The notes below the pieces were generated by a model. That model did not search any database. It saw only the letters and a program-made list of their open reading frames with translations, and was not told where the DNA came from. Both the position numbers and the translations under genes were made by a program. 16,096 nt of DNA from Anaerolineales bacterium (GTDB lineage: Bacteria > Chloroflexota > Anaerolineae > Anaerolineales > Villigracilaceae): NCBI GenBank assembly GCA_016928525.1, contig JAFGKO010000190.1, positions 1 through 16,096 of the forward strand, in the 5' to 3' direction. Shown in pieces: positions 1 through 7,035 of this stretch. The first letter of the stretch is position 1; every line of letters begins with the position of its first letter.

Positions 1-110
1 ATTGTGCAAATCAGATATTCAACGTACTGTTGTTTGGTAACCATGACCACATGGTATCATCTCGTCACTCTAAGCGAAAGTCCTGTAGATTTAATTTTTG
101 TGTCTGCTAT

Positions 111-153
111 AAAAGCCCTCTGAGAGCAAAATATGGTCTCTTCGAGGGCTTTT
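111..153. terminator. Hairpin terminator, probably bidirectional
   Basis: The arms AAAAGCCCTC (111-120) and GAGGGCTTTT (144-153) are perfect 10-bp complements. An inner GAGA/TCTC stem (122-125 with 137-140) continues the helix. Both outer ends give a short U-run, so it could work in either direction. It lies about 175 bp before the next gene and probably ends transcription coming from left of the window. Confidence 0.65.
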
Positions 154-217
154 CCCTTACAACCTCCCGACAACTTCAGAAAAATAACCTTTGAAGCCCT
201 CCGAAATTGGGAGCAAC

Positions 218-226
218 TGCTATACT
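218..226 (+). promoter_or_regulatory. Candidate extended -10 promoter for the radical SAM gene
   Basis: The sequence TGCTATACT contains a TATACT hexamer preceded by TG one base away, the extended -10 arrangement. No good -35 hexamer lies 16-18 bases upstream. Transcription would begin near 232 and give a leader of roughly 97 bases. The same TATACT hexamer appears at two other suitable places in this window (2943-2948 and, on the minus strand, 7602-7597), which gives mild support. Confidence 0.3.
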
Positions 227-329
227 TTTTGTATCCTACAGAGTGCTGCGTAAATATTTGAACTATAACTCTGAATTGTGAAGGCAATTTGCCAGATCTT
301 AATTCAGGAAAATATGCAAGGAGCAGTAA

Positions 330-2318
330 TTGCAAGATCGGATTATGAAACTGTACACCACACGTCACCCTCAATACCAAAATACTGAACACTATCCTCA
401 GAGCCCTTCCCTGGCTCTACGTCAACACCTGGATGCCAGGCAGGAAGAATTGCGCCAATACATCCAGGATTTTAAAGCTAGCCCCGCATTGAACATTGAA
501 GAGAATGAGTGGCTGGCTCGTTCCTATCCGGTGTTAGCCGTTCTTGCCCCGGTCATGTCGACAAACGAGGACAAGATCGAGTTCCCGGGCGATCCGATGA
601 TCCTGTATTCGGCTTTGAGTCACGCTGTCGACCAGGTGGTACAGGCCCGCCAACAAGGCCTTAGCTTGCATTCACCCTACAACGATTTGTGCCCGCAGTG
701 GGGATATTTGCCATCCGATGAATATCGCCAAAGCGTGGACGACAACGGCATCCGCCAGTATGATGCGCCCCTATTGAACACCGACCAGACCGTTTTCGAT
801 CCGCGCGTTTGGAATGAGACCATCAAGGATTACTTTGTCAACGTGGTGCTCAAAAATGTGCGCCCCAAGGTAGTGCTCATCAGCGCTGTTTCCCCCGCGC
901 ATCGCTATGCTATCGACATTGCACGTACCGTGCGGGAACACTTACCCGGCTGCATCATCGTCCTGGGAGGGCGGCACGCCGATGAAACCATCAAAATCGA
1001 CCCCGAAACCCAGGAATTGACCCTGCAACCCAGTAGCACGCTGAGCAAAATCGCAGATGGAAGCATTGAGCCAGTTGTGGACTTCATCATCGCCGGGGAA
1101 GGCTATTACGCACTCGACGTCCTGATGAAGGCCATTTCACTGGCTATGGACATTCCCACCAAGACGGTCAACGTTGCTTCAGTGTTGGGCGTGTTGTCAG
1201 ATTGCTCGCCTCTTCTCGGACCCATACCTGGTCAGGCGTTAATAGTCGCTCCTACTCCCGAAACAATCCATTACTGGCCTGTTACAGGATATAAGATCAA
1301 CCTGAGCACCTTGCCATCCCCGTACAAGGCCTTCGCCATCCGTGCTCGCTTCCCCATCTTCGAAACGGAAGGGCACATCTCGCGGACGGCACATTTCATG
1401 GTATCCAACGCCTGTCCATATCATTGCATGTATTGCTCAGAAGGCGTCACGGTGGTCGGTGACTTTAAAACTCTTGGCGACTCCAGCCTCGACCTGGCGC
1501 TTGAACGCATGGTCGAATATGTTCAATACGGCGCTGAGGCCTTCTTCTTCGATGATTCCCTCTTCTGGGGCGGGAACGTTGGCCTGATGATTAACTTTTG
1601 CCGCGAATGGATCAAATTGCGTGAAGAGGCAGCTTGGGAGAATACATCCGAAATTACCCTGTTTGGCAGGACAGTAGACCGACGCAAACTGTTGAACCTG
1701 GAATGGGGCGCGCAACTCACGGTGGATTTCCTCGCTTCGCGCCGGCCTGAGATAGCCATGATCATCCTGAATACCATGCGCCAGGCAGGTTGTACTTACC
1801 TTTATATTGGTATCGAGAGCATGTCTGAAACTATCATTCAGCAAGTCCACAAAAATGTCAACCGCAAACAGCCTTGGGGCGAGCGTGTACGCAGGGCTCT
1901 GGGCCTGGCGCGCCAGGCGGGCATCCGTGTAGGCTCATCCATCCTGTTTGGGCTGGATGGGGAAACGCAGGAAACCATCGAAGAGACGATCGACAAAGTC
2001 GAGGAACTGCTGGCCGAAGACCTGATCGCGATTGCCAGCCCGAATATTTTGACATATCACCCCAATACTGAAATCACCCACTTACATCAAAAAGAAAGGG
2101 AATTGGATTATCACTCTGTGAACCTCGCAAATCGACCGCCTTATACCTATTTCGAGGAAGCCTTCCCGGCTGTGGTTTCGAAGAATTTGAGCGAAGAGCA
2201 GATCTGGCATATCCACGAGCAAACGCGCGAACGATGGGGGGTGAAGCGTAATTTCAATCCGATGGCCCCCACCACCCTGCCATTGTTAGAAGGCACATTA
2301 GCGGCTTCAAGCAGCTAA
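330..2318 (+). CDS. Radical SAM protein with cobalamin-type N-terminal domain
   Basis: This is a radical SAM enzyme of the class that usually carries a B12-binding domain. The iron-sulfur motif CPYHCMYC spans residues 362-369 (Cys362, Cys366, Cys369). The glycine-rich and beta-strand segments of the barrel follow, for example YIGIES near 492 and SSILFGLDGET near 536. Residues about 178-260 resemble the Rossmann-like cobalamin domain (VVLISAVSP, then VLGGRHADE). I do not see the DxHxxG ligand motif, so cobalamin binding would be base-off without histidine, or lost. The first 160 residues match nothing I recognise. The start is TTG at 330, chosen because AAGGAG (318-323) lies 6 bases upstream; the ATG at 345 would be 21 bases from it. 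No precursor peptide or partner gene lies beside it, so the substrate is unknown. It converges on the next gene with one base between stops. Confidence 0.85.
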   Translation: MQDRIMKLYTTRHPQYQNTEHYPQSPSLALRQHLDARQEELRQYIQDFKASPALNIEENEWLARSYPVLAVLAPVMSTNEDKIEFPGDPMILYSALSHAVDQVVQARQQGLSLHSPYNDLCPQWGYLPSDEYRQSVDDNGIRQYDAPLLNTDQTVFDPRVWNETIKDYFVNVVLKNVRPKVVLISAVSPAHRYAIDIARTVREHLPGCIIVLGGRHADETIKIDPETQELTLQPSSTLSKIADGSIEPVVDFIIAGEGYYALDVLMKAISLAMDIPTKTVNVASVLGVLSDCSPLLGPIPGQALIVAPTPETIHYWPVTGYKINLSTLPSPYKAFAIRARFPIFETEGHISRTAHFMVSNACPYHCMYCSEGVTVVGDFKTLGDSSLDLALERMVEYVQYGAEAFFFDDSLFWGGNVGLMINFCREWIKLREEAAWENTSEITLFGRTVDRRKLLNLEWGAQLTVDFLASRRPEIAMIILNTMRQAGCTYLYIGIESMSETIIQQVHKNVNRKQPWGERVRRALGLARQAGIRVGSSILFGLDGETQETIEETIDKVEELLAEDLIAIASPNILTYHPNTEITHLHQKERELDYHSVNLANRPPYTYFEEAFPAVVSKNLSEEQIWHIHEQTRERWGVKRNFNPMAPTTLPLLEGTLAASSS

Positions 2319-2319
2319 A

Positions 2320-2901
2320 TCATTCCTCCCGCATCCAGCGTCTGACGGCGTCATGCGGGTGCCGGTGGTGGTTCATTGCGTCCAGCAGCTTTTCAGGGTC
2401 CGACTCACAAGCCAGTGCATCCAGATGCTCACGGAAGACAAAGCCTTCCTGTACCGCATGTTCCAAAGCGACCAGCAAGGGGGCGTAATAGTTTTTTACG
2501 TTCAACAAACCGACCGGCTTTTCGTGCGCCCCGGTCTGCGCCCAGGTGATGGTTTCGAACAACTCGTCGAAGGTGCCAAAGCCGCCGGGCAGGGCAATGT
2601 AAGCGTCTGCCAGTTTGTGCATGCGGGCTTTGCGGGCATGCATGTCCGGGACAACATCCATACGTGTCAGGTTTTTATATGCCAGTGCCGGGGTGTTCAT
2701 GCTGGGAATGATGACGCCGATCACTTCGCCGTCTGCTTCCAAGGCGCCTTCAGCAACTGCGCCCATCAGGCCGGTCTTGCCGCCGCCATAGATTAAACGG
2801 AGATTGCGCCCGGCCAGCACCCGCCCCATTTGACGGGCAGCAGCCAGATAGTCCGGGGAGACCGCGTCCGCTGATCCGCAGAAAACACAAACAGATTTCA
2901 T
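2320..2901 (-). CDS. LOG-family (TIGR00730) protein, putative nucleotide phosphoribohydrolase
   Basis: A 193-aa cytoplasmic Rossmann-fold protein of the family once labelled lysine decarboxylase-like. It has GGGKTGLMG at residues 39-47, MHARKARM at 87-94 and the signature PGGFGTFDE at 105-113, which in characterised members holds the catalytic and AMP-binding residues. Known members cleave the N-glycosidic bond of nucleoside 5'-monophosphates: cytokinin ribotides in plants and some bacteria, other nucleotides elsewhere. The length is normal for the short bacterial type. It stands alone on the minus strand, divergent from the DnaJ gene and tail-to-tail with the radical SAM gene. Only a weak AGGA lies upstream of the ATG. 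The substrate here cannot be told from sequence. Confidence 0.88.
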   Translation of the reverse strand: MKSVCVFCGSADAVSPDYLAAARQMGRVLAGRNLRLIYGGGKTGLMGAVAEGALEADGEVIGVIIPSMNTPALAYKNLTRMDVVPDMHARKARMHKLADAYIALPGGFGTFDELFETITWAQTGAHEKPVGLLNVKNYYAPLLVALEHAVQEGFVFREHLDALACESDPEKLLDAMNHHRHPHDAVRRWMREE

Positions 2902-2942
2902 AGTCCGTATCCTGCCACTTTCTGAGAGAAATATCCGGGTAG

Positions 2943-2948
2943 TATACT
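2943..2948 (+). promoter_or_regulatory. Candidate -10 of the DnaJ-HtrA transcript
   Basis: TATACT at 2943-2948 lies in the divergent gap between the LOG and DnaJ genes. A weak TTCTGA at 2920-2925 is 17 bases upstream. The predicted start of transcription, near 2955, falls directly at the ATG of a 8-codon leader ORF (2956-2982) and before a long hairpin. No CIRCE operator (TTAGCACTC-N9-GAGTGCTAA) is present. Confidence 0.35.
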
Positions 2949-2969
2949 GGAAACCATGAAGATTCAGTT

Positions 2970-3008
2970 AGAGTTACATTAGACCCACTTCTGGGGGCTT
3001 GTAACTCT
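2970..3008 (+). promoter_or_regulatory. Leader hairpin upstream of the DnaJ gene
   Basis: The arms AGAGTTACA (2970-2978) and TGTAACTCT (3000-3008) are perfect 9-bp complements. Inside, AG-A-CCCA pairs with TGGG-GG-CT around a CTTC loop (2987-2990), so almost the whole segment can fold. It ends 27 bases before the DnaJ start codon and overlaps the end of a tiny open frame (2956-2982, MKIQLELH). There is no U-run after it, so it is more likely a structured leader or mRNA-stability element than a terminator. Confidence 0.5.
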
Positions 3009-3035
3009 GCTATGTTAAGGCATAGAATAATAAAA

Positions 3036-3938
3036 ATGGACTATAAGGACTATTATCAGATCCTGGGCGTATCGCGAAACGCCAACGCGGAAGAAATCCG
3101 CAAGGCGTACCGCAAATTGGCCATGCAATATCACCCGGACCGCAACCCGGACGATAAGCAGGCCGAAGAACGCTTTAAGGAGATCAACGAAGCCTATCAG
3201 GTTCTCAACGACTCGCAAAAACGAGCGCATTATGACCGCGTGGGCAGCGCCTATTCCAACTGGCAGCGGCGTGGAGCGCCCAGCGGCGGCTTCGACTGGA
3301 ACCAGTGGACCAGTGGAGCGCCCGGCGGCACCCGCGTGGAATATGGCGACCTGAACGACCTGTTTGGCGGTGAAGGCGGGCTGTTCTCCGAATTCTTCCG
3401 CACTATCTTCGGTGGTGGCATGGGAGCGAGCGGAGCGACGTCACGAGGCGCTCCAGCTTTCCAGCAACAGGTTGAGATCAGCCTGGAAAATGCTTTCAAC
3501 GGGACCACTTTGCAAATCCAGACCGAGGGGAAACGCAAACAGGTCAAAATCCCGCCGGGTGTGCGCACCGGTTCCAAAGTCCGCGTGGCTGGCGCGGGTC
3601 CGAGCGGATCGGACCTGTACCTGGTCGTTCAAGTGAAAGAGGATGAGCGCTTTGAGCGCAAGGGCAACGACCTGCACACGACTGCAAAGGTAAACGTCTT
3701 CACGGCGATTCTGGGTGGGGAAGCCGAGGTCGAAACCATGGCCGGTAAAGTCAAACTGACCATCCCGGCGGGCACGCAGCCAGAGCAGGTCTTTCGTCTG
3801 GCTGGGCGCGGTATGCCGCACCTAAAAGGCCCCAGCACAAAGGGTGATTTGTTTGTGCGTCTCAAGGTAGAAATTCCACGTTACCTGTCGTCCAAACAAA
3901 GAGAATTATTGGAAGAGGCTTCTAAAATCAAATTTTAG
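3036..3938 (+). CDS. DnaJ/CbpA-type Hsp40 cochaperone without zinc finger
   Basis: A cytoplasmic J-domain protein that would stimulate DnaK ATPase activity. The J domain covers residues 1-67, with YYQILGV at the start and the essential HPD at 33-35. A Gly-rich linker (about 70-125, many G, F and W) follows. The C-terminal substrate-binding beta-sandwich domains begin near residue 137 ([16 protein letters not shown]). The CxxCxGxG zinc repeats of true DnaJ are absent, so this is the CbpA or type II architecture at the usual length, 300 aa. I chose the ATG at 3036 because MDYKDYY is the family's normal start. An in-frame ATG at 3012 would add 8 residues. Neither has a strong Shine-Dalgarno; AAGG at 3017-3020 is 15 bases from 3036. 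The HtrA-like protease follows after 70 bases without a visible terminator, so the two are probably cotranscribed. Confidence 0.9.
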   Translation: MDYKDYYQILGVSRNANAEEIRKAYRKLAMQYHPDRNPDDKQAEERFKEINEAYQVLNDSQKRAHYDRVGSAYSNWQRRGAPSGGFDWNQWTSGAPGGTRVEYGDLNDLFGGEGGLFSEFFRTIFGGGMGASGATSRGAPAFQQQVEISLENAFNGTTLQIQTEGKRKQVKIPPGVRTGSKVRVAGAGPSGSDLYLVVQVKEDERFERKGNDLHTTAKVNVFTAILGGEAEVETMAGKVKLTIPAGTQPEQVFRLAGRGMPHLKGPSTKGDLFVRLKVEIPRYLSSKQRELLEEASKIKF

Positions 3939-4008
3939 TATTATGGCCTTTAAACCAGTTGTTGAGTTTAGGAGAAGTCCTTTATCTGTAAGCCAGTAAG
4001 GAGAATTA

Positions 4009-5160
4009 ATGAAAATACATCGTATTTGGATTACTTTATCGATATTGGTTCTGGCAGCTATTGCCTGTCAGATTCCCGGTACGGCCCCTGCCGCGCCTGC
4101 GGCACCCGCACTGCCTCCGCCTACACCAGTGGTTGCAGTGCAAGTTCCCGTGGCCGTTGACACAGCTGGACAGCAAGAAGCATTGGTCAGCCTTTACGAA
4201 AGAGTCATGCCAGGTATTGTGTCCCTGCAAGTCGTTGGGGACCAGGGCGGCAGCCTGGGTTCCGGCTTTGTGTATGATGAGCATGGTCACATTCTCACGA
4301 ACTACCATGTAGTCGAAGGCGCAAATCAGGTAGAAGTTGATTTTACGTCCGGATACAAAATCTACGGGACAGTCATCGGTACGGACCTGGACTCAGACCT
4401 GGCTGTCGTTAAAGTGGATGCGCCTGCTTCTGAATTGCACCCGTTGCCCCTGGGTAATTCGACCTCGCTTCAGGTGGGGCAGACGGTCGTTGCCATCGGC
4501 AATCCCTTTGGTTTGAGCGGCACCATGACCACCGGCGTCATCTCTGCCTTGGGACGAACGCTCGACTCACAGCGCGATGCGCCCAGCGGCGGATTCTTCA
4601 CCGCGGGTGATATCATCCAGACCGATGCGGCCATCAACCCCGGAAACTCGGGCGGCCCGCTCTTCAACCTGAACGGCGAAGTGGTCGGCGTCAACCGCGC
4701 CATCCGTACCACCAATTTCACCGGCACGGGCGAGCCGGTCAACTCTGGGATCGGCTTTGCAATTGCGATCAATATCGTCAAACGTGTAACGCCTGTTTTG
4801 ATTGCCGAAGGCAAATACGATTATCCTTATCTGGGAATCTCGTCTCTCGACGAACTCAGCCTGCCTCAAATCGAGGCGCTGGGACTGAAATCCTTCACTG
4901 GCGCTTACGTAACTGGCGTCACACCCAATGGCCCGGCTGATCGAGCAGGTATCCGCGCTGGAGACCAAACGACAAGCATCCAAGGGCTGGGCGCTGGCGG
5001 CGATCTGATCGTTGCGATCGACGGGCAAGCCACTCCGCGTTTCGATGACCTGCTGCGCTACCTGATCAATAACAAATCACCAGGCGACACGGTCGTGCTG
5101 ACCGTGCTACGCGGCGAAGAGCGACTGGATCTCACAGTAACACTAGAAAAACGCCCGTAA
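4009..5160 (+). CDS. HtrA/DegP-like S1C serine protease, lipoprotein, one PDZ domain
   Basis: An exported quality-control protease of the trypsin-like S1C family. The N-terminus has a lipoprotein signal: charged start, hydrophobic stretch, lipobox AAIAC with lipidated Cys20. A Pro/Ala-rich tether (21-50) follows. The catalytic triad is visible as His100 (TNYHVVEG), Asp130 (LDSDLAVV) and Ser214 (NPGNSGGPLFN). A single PDZ domain occupies roughly 270-380 (YLGISSL, GPADRAGIRAGD, GGDLIVAIDGQ). At 383 aa it has the usual size for the one-PDZ type. Membrane anchoring by a lipid instead of a transmembrane helix is common in Chloroflexi-like genomes (inference). AAGGAG at 3998-4003 lies 5 bases from the ATG. 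It probably shares the DnaJ transcript, giving an intracellular chaperone and an outer-surface protease one control point. Two strong hairpins follow the stop. Confidence 0.93.
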   Translation: MKIHRIWITLSILVLAAIACQIPGTAPAAPAAPALPPPTPVVAVQVPVAVDTAGQQEALVSLYERVMPGIVSLQVVGDQGGSLGSGFVYDEHGHILTNYHVVEGANQVEVDFTSGYKIYGTVIGTDLDSDLAVVKVDAPASELHPLPLGNSTSLQVGQTVVAIGNPFGLSGTMTTGVISALGRTLDSQRDAPSGGFFTAGDIIQTDAAINPGNSGGPLFNLNGEVVGVNRAIRTTNFTGTGEPVNSGIGFAIAINIVKRVTPVLIAEGKYDYPYLGISSLDELSLPQIEALGLKSFTGAYVTGVTPNGPADRAGIRAGDQTTSIQGLGAGGDLIVAIDGQATPRFDDLLRYLINNKSPGDTVVLTVLRGEERLDLTVTLEKRP

Positions 5161-5167
5161 GATCAAT

Positions 5168-5228
5168 AACGTCCCGAAGGTTGGATGTGAGCCGATTTCG
5201 TTCACCAGCAACCAACCTTCGGGACGTT
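5168..5228. terminator. Long hairpin after the HtrA gene
   Basis: The 17-base arms AACGTCCCGAAGGTTGG (5168-5184) and CCAACCTTCGGGACGTT (5212-5228) are perfectly complementary. A 27-base loop contains a further GTGA/TCAC stem. It starts 7 bases after the HtrA stop. There is no long U-run directly after it, so it may be a 3' mRNA-stabilising structure or a mobile palindrome. The true terminator would be the second hairpin at 5236-5273. Confidence 0.6.
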
Positions 5229-5235
5229 GCCTTAC

Positions 5236-5273
5236 AAAACAATCCCTCTCCAGCATGCGAGAGGGATTGTTTT
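5236..5273. terminator. Bidirectional rho-independent terminator
   Basis: The perfect 15-bp arms AAAACAATCCCTCTC (5236-5250) and GAGAGGGATTGTTTT (5259-5273) enclose the loop CAGCATGC. A T-rich tail (TTTTTATT) follows on the plus strand, and the minus strand also ends in TTTT. It lies between the converging HtrA gene and the lipoprotein gene and should end transcription from both. Confidence 0.85.
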
Positions 5274-5291
5274 TATTACAACAGATCGTGG

Positions 5292-6158
5292 CTAATCTGT
5301 AATGGTCACGTTTCCGGCGCCCATCCTGACAATGATCGTCAAGGTCGGGCCAGAGCTGTCCTGCGTGTACGTGCGGTTACTCTGCCCCCAGCCAGAACTG
5401 TGATCGACGTTTATCGCGCCGCCTTCTACAGTCACGCGGGTATCGACATCTTCAGGGATGACCAGCGTAAGATTGCCAAATCCGGTCTCGATACGCGCAG
5501 TAGCATCCTGCTGCAATTCACCGCTAAAGTCCAGGGTGTAATCCCCGGCGCCGCCGTTGAAGATCAGGGTCGAAAAGTTGGCGTTCGCCAGGCCGGTCAG
5601 TTCGACGTTGGAAGCGCCGGTCTCATAACGAAGCACAGACATCTCGGTCAGGTTTGGTGCGGAGAAAGAAACGTCCACGTCGGATGCGCCATCTTTGATA
5701 GTCAGGTTCGTCAGCGCCAGCCCGCCAAACTCATATCGCCCTTGATAGGCTCCTGCGTTGATTTCCAATTCCATGGGCGTTTTGCCAAGTTCCAAATCCC
5801 ATTTGTTCCTGAAATCGCCCACGTTCAGCGACTTGAATTCGCCTTGCTTGATCTCGACAGTATTGCCTTCGACCTTGATTTCAGGCTTGAAATTGGGGAC
5901 GTCATATGTGGCTGTGCCCTCGACGAGCATATCATTCGCACCGGATGACAGGGATAATTCCCCGGCTCCGAATGAAATCTTCAAACGCGTCTCATCGGAC
6001 GCTTCGTCTGCGCTCAGCGCAGGCTCCGGGACTGCTAACGCTATCTCATCGGTGACTTCGGGCCCCGGCGTGGGCGCGGATGGGATATTGACGCTAAACC
6101 CGCAGGCCATGCTCGCCAGGGCAATGACTAATAGAAAAGGTAAGAATTTAAGATTCAT
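5292..6158 (-). CDS. Lipoprotein with toast-rack-type beta domain
   Basis: A 288-aa secreted lipoprotein. Residues 1-18 form a signal peptide ending in a lipobox with Cys19 (LASMAC), followed by a Pro/Glu-rich tether. From about residue 58 the chain is a regular succession of short beta strands (FGAGELSLSSGA, FGGLALTNLTIKDGASDVDVSF, FNGGAGDYTLDFSG, FGNLTLVIPEDVDT). This is the repetitive pattern of the toast_rack/DUF2154 and DUF4097 superfamily, which also contains the LiaF C-terminal domain. No catalytic motif is visible. Its role is unknown; related domains occur in envelope-stress sensing and adhesin-like proteins. AAGGAG (6173-6168) lies 9 bases before the ATG. It is the last gene of a leftward group with SCO1664 and DUF3090 proteins and ends at the shared terminator. 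Confidence 0.75.
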   Translation of the reverse strand: MNLKFLPFLLVIALASMACGFSVNIPSAPTPGPEVTDEIALAVPEPALSADEASDETRLKISFGAGELSLSSGANDMLVEGTATYDVPNFKPEIKVEGNTVEIKQGEFKSLNVGDFRNKWDLELGKTPMELEINAGAYQGRYEFGGLALTNLTIKDGASDVDVSFSAPNLTEMSVLRYETGASNVELTGLANANFSTLIFNGGAGDYTLDFSGELQQDATARIETGFGNLTLVIPEDVDTRVTVEGGAINVDHSSGWGQSNRTYTQDSSGPTLTIIVRMGAGNVTITD

Positions 6159-6245
6159 GGGGGTGCTCTCCTTCTGGGAAGATATACGGGGCAGGAGAGA
6201 TTGGGTTGCAACAACGAAAGCGCCGCAAAGCGGTATATCGCGCCC

Positions 6246-6968
6246 TTACAGGGGCGGATAAGGAAAAGCGCGCCGATGCTCGGGGGGGAGGGGGAACACG
6301 CCGGATGAAACCAAAACCTTCGCCCGCATGATGAGGGCAGAAATCTCCCTCGGGCTGAGATGAGCTTGAAGATCAGTCTGCAATTTCTGGTCCGAGGGAA
6401 GCTGCGCAAGAACCTCGAGCAGGTCATCCGAGATCAGCTCCCCGGCATAGTCCCAGATAACCGTCCGCAGTTTGTCATCTTCATGGAAACACAGTCCGTG
6501 ATCAATCAGCCACATTTTGTTTGTTTCTTCCTCGATGATGACATGGCTGCCCTTGCGGTCGGCATTGTTACACAGCAGGTCGAAGAGCATAACCGGCTGC
6601 AGGCGTGCTTTGTCCTCGTCCGTGAAGTTGAAGTAGTGATAGTTGGGATCGTACTCGATATATTGCTGGATGGAACCAGGGCCGTAAGGGCCGTCGTCGC
6701 GTAACGTGGTATAGGGCACGAAATGCCACCCAAGCGCCTCACTGACCAGGTAAGCGGCTACTTCGCGATGCGCCAGGGTATTGTCGGGGAAATCCCACAG
6801 CGGCTGTTCGCCTTTGGACGGTTTGTAAACGCCTTGATATTCGCGACCCTCGTGACGGACAGTGACCAGGAAGGTGTAATTCGAACCAAGCATGAACTGG
6901 CCTTTGAGCTCGAGTTCCCCAAACTGAAGGATATTTTTTAAAGAGTCAGCAGGCAAGTTTTGATTCAT
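6246..6968 (-). CDS. SCO1664-family (TIGR03843) protein with PI3/4-kinase-like fold
   Basis: A 240-aa cytoplasmic protein of the conserved SCO1664 family. Kinase-like landmarks are present: a lysine in VYKPSKGE (Lys49), a glutamate in HREVAAYL (Glu69), a catalytic-loop-like NNADRKGSH (134-142, Asp137) and a metal-binding LIDHGLCF (Asp156). These correspond to the phosphatidylinositol 3/4-kinase and HipA-like superfamily. Biochemical activity is, to my knowledge, not established. In Actinobacteria the gene sits next to a DUF3090 gene near the mycothiol gene mshC. Here too DUF3090 is directly upstream, so the pair is conserved across phyla. The start codon has no Shine-Dalgarno; it directly follows a repeat-derived hairpin (6969-7033). 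The C-terminus FPLPPEHRRAFPYPPL is encoded across runs of G and C but is in frame and looks normal. Confidence 0.85.
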   Translation of the reverse strand: MNQNLPADSLKNILQFGELELKGQFMLGSNYTFLVTVRHEGREYQGVYKPSKGEQPLWDFPDNTLAHREVAAYLVSEALGWHFVPYTTLRDDGPYGPGSIQQYIEYDPNYHYFNFTDEDKARLQPVMLFDLLCNNADRKGSHVIIEEETNKMWLIDHGLCFHEDDKLRTVIWDYAGELISDDLLEVLAQLPSDQKLQTDLQAHLSPREISALIMRAKVLVSSGVFPLPPEHRRAFPYPPL

Positions 6969-7033
6969 CAGGTTGAAAGTTGAAGATTGAAGGTTCGTTC
7001 ATCACAAACTTTGAACCTGCAACCTTCAACCTG
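6969..7033. repeat. GGTTGAA-type inverted repeat between the DUF3090 and SCO1664 genes
   Basis: CAGGTTGAAAGTTG (6969-6982) pairs with CAACCTTCAACCTG (7020-7033) with one mismatch. A nested AGGTTC (6991-6996) pairs with GAACCT (7013-7018). The interior repeats short GTTGAA/GATTGAA/GTTC words. It fills essentially the whole spacer, from the stop codon of DUF3090 to the start codon of SCO1664, leaving no place for a normal ribosome binding site. It looks like a dispersed intergenic repeat that inserted between two cotranscribed genes. Confidence 0.65.
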
Positions 7034-7035
7034 CT

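Larger units (their letters stand above)
1..329. other. AT-rich non-coding region upstream of the radical SAM gene
   Basis: No convincing gene is visible here. The stretch is clearly richer in A and T than its right-hand neighbour. It holds a terminator-like hairpin at 111-153, probably ending a gene to the left of the window, and an extended -10 candidate at 218-226. The frame from position 1 to a TGA at 121-123 is open for 40 codons and could be the very end of an upstream gene that stops inside the hairpin, but its residue composition (several Cys, Tyr and Thr close together) does not look like a typical protein tail. No repeats or RNA gene were recognised. Confidence 0.5.

Noticed and set aside
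43..123. Short open frame (26 codons, open to position 1 as 40 codons) at the left edge
   Set aside because: Composition is not protein-like and the stop lies inside a terminator hairpin; could be a gene tail but cannot be supported.
314..388. 24-codon frame MQGAVIARSD... overlapping the radical SAM start, as a possible precursor peptide
   Set aside because: Out of frame with and overlapping the main start, no ribosome site of its own, no leader/core pattern.
2970..3008. CIRCE-type heat-shock operator before the DnaJ gene
   Set aside because: The inverted repeat is AGAGTTACA-N21-TGTAACTCT, which differs in sequence and spacing from TTAGCACTC-N9-GAGTGCTAA.
5181..5948. 255-codon open frame on the plus strand
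   Set aside because: Antisense to the lipoprotein gene, which has a signal peptide, a lipobox and a good ribosome site. The frame also begins in a hairpin.
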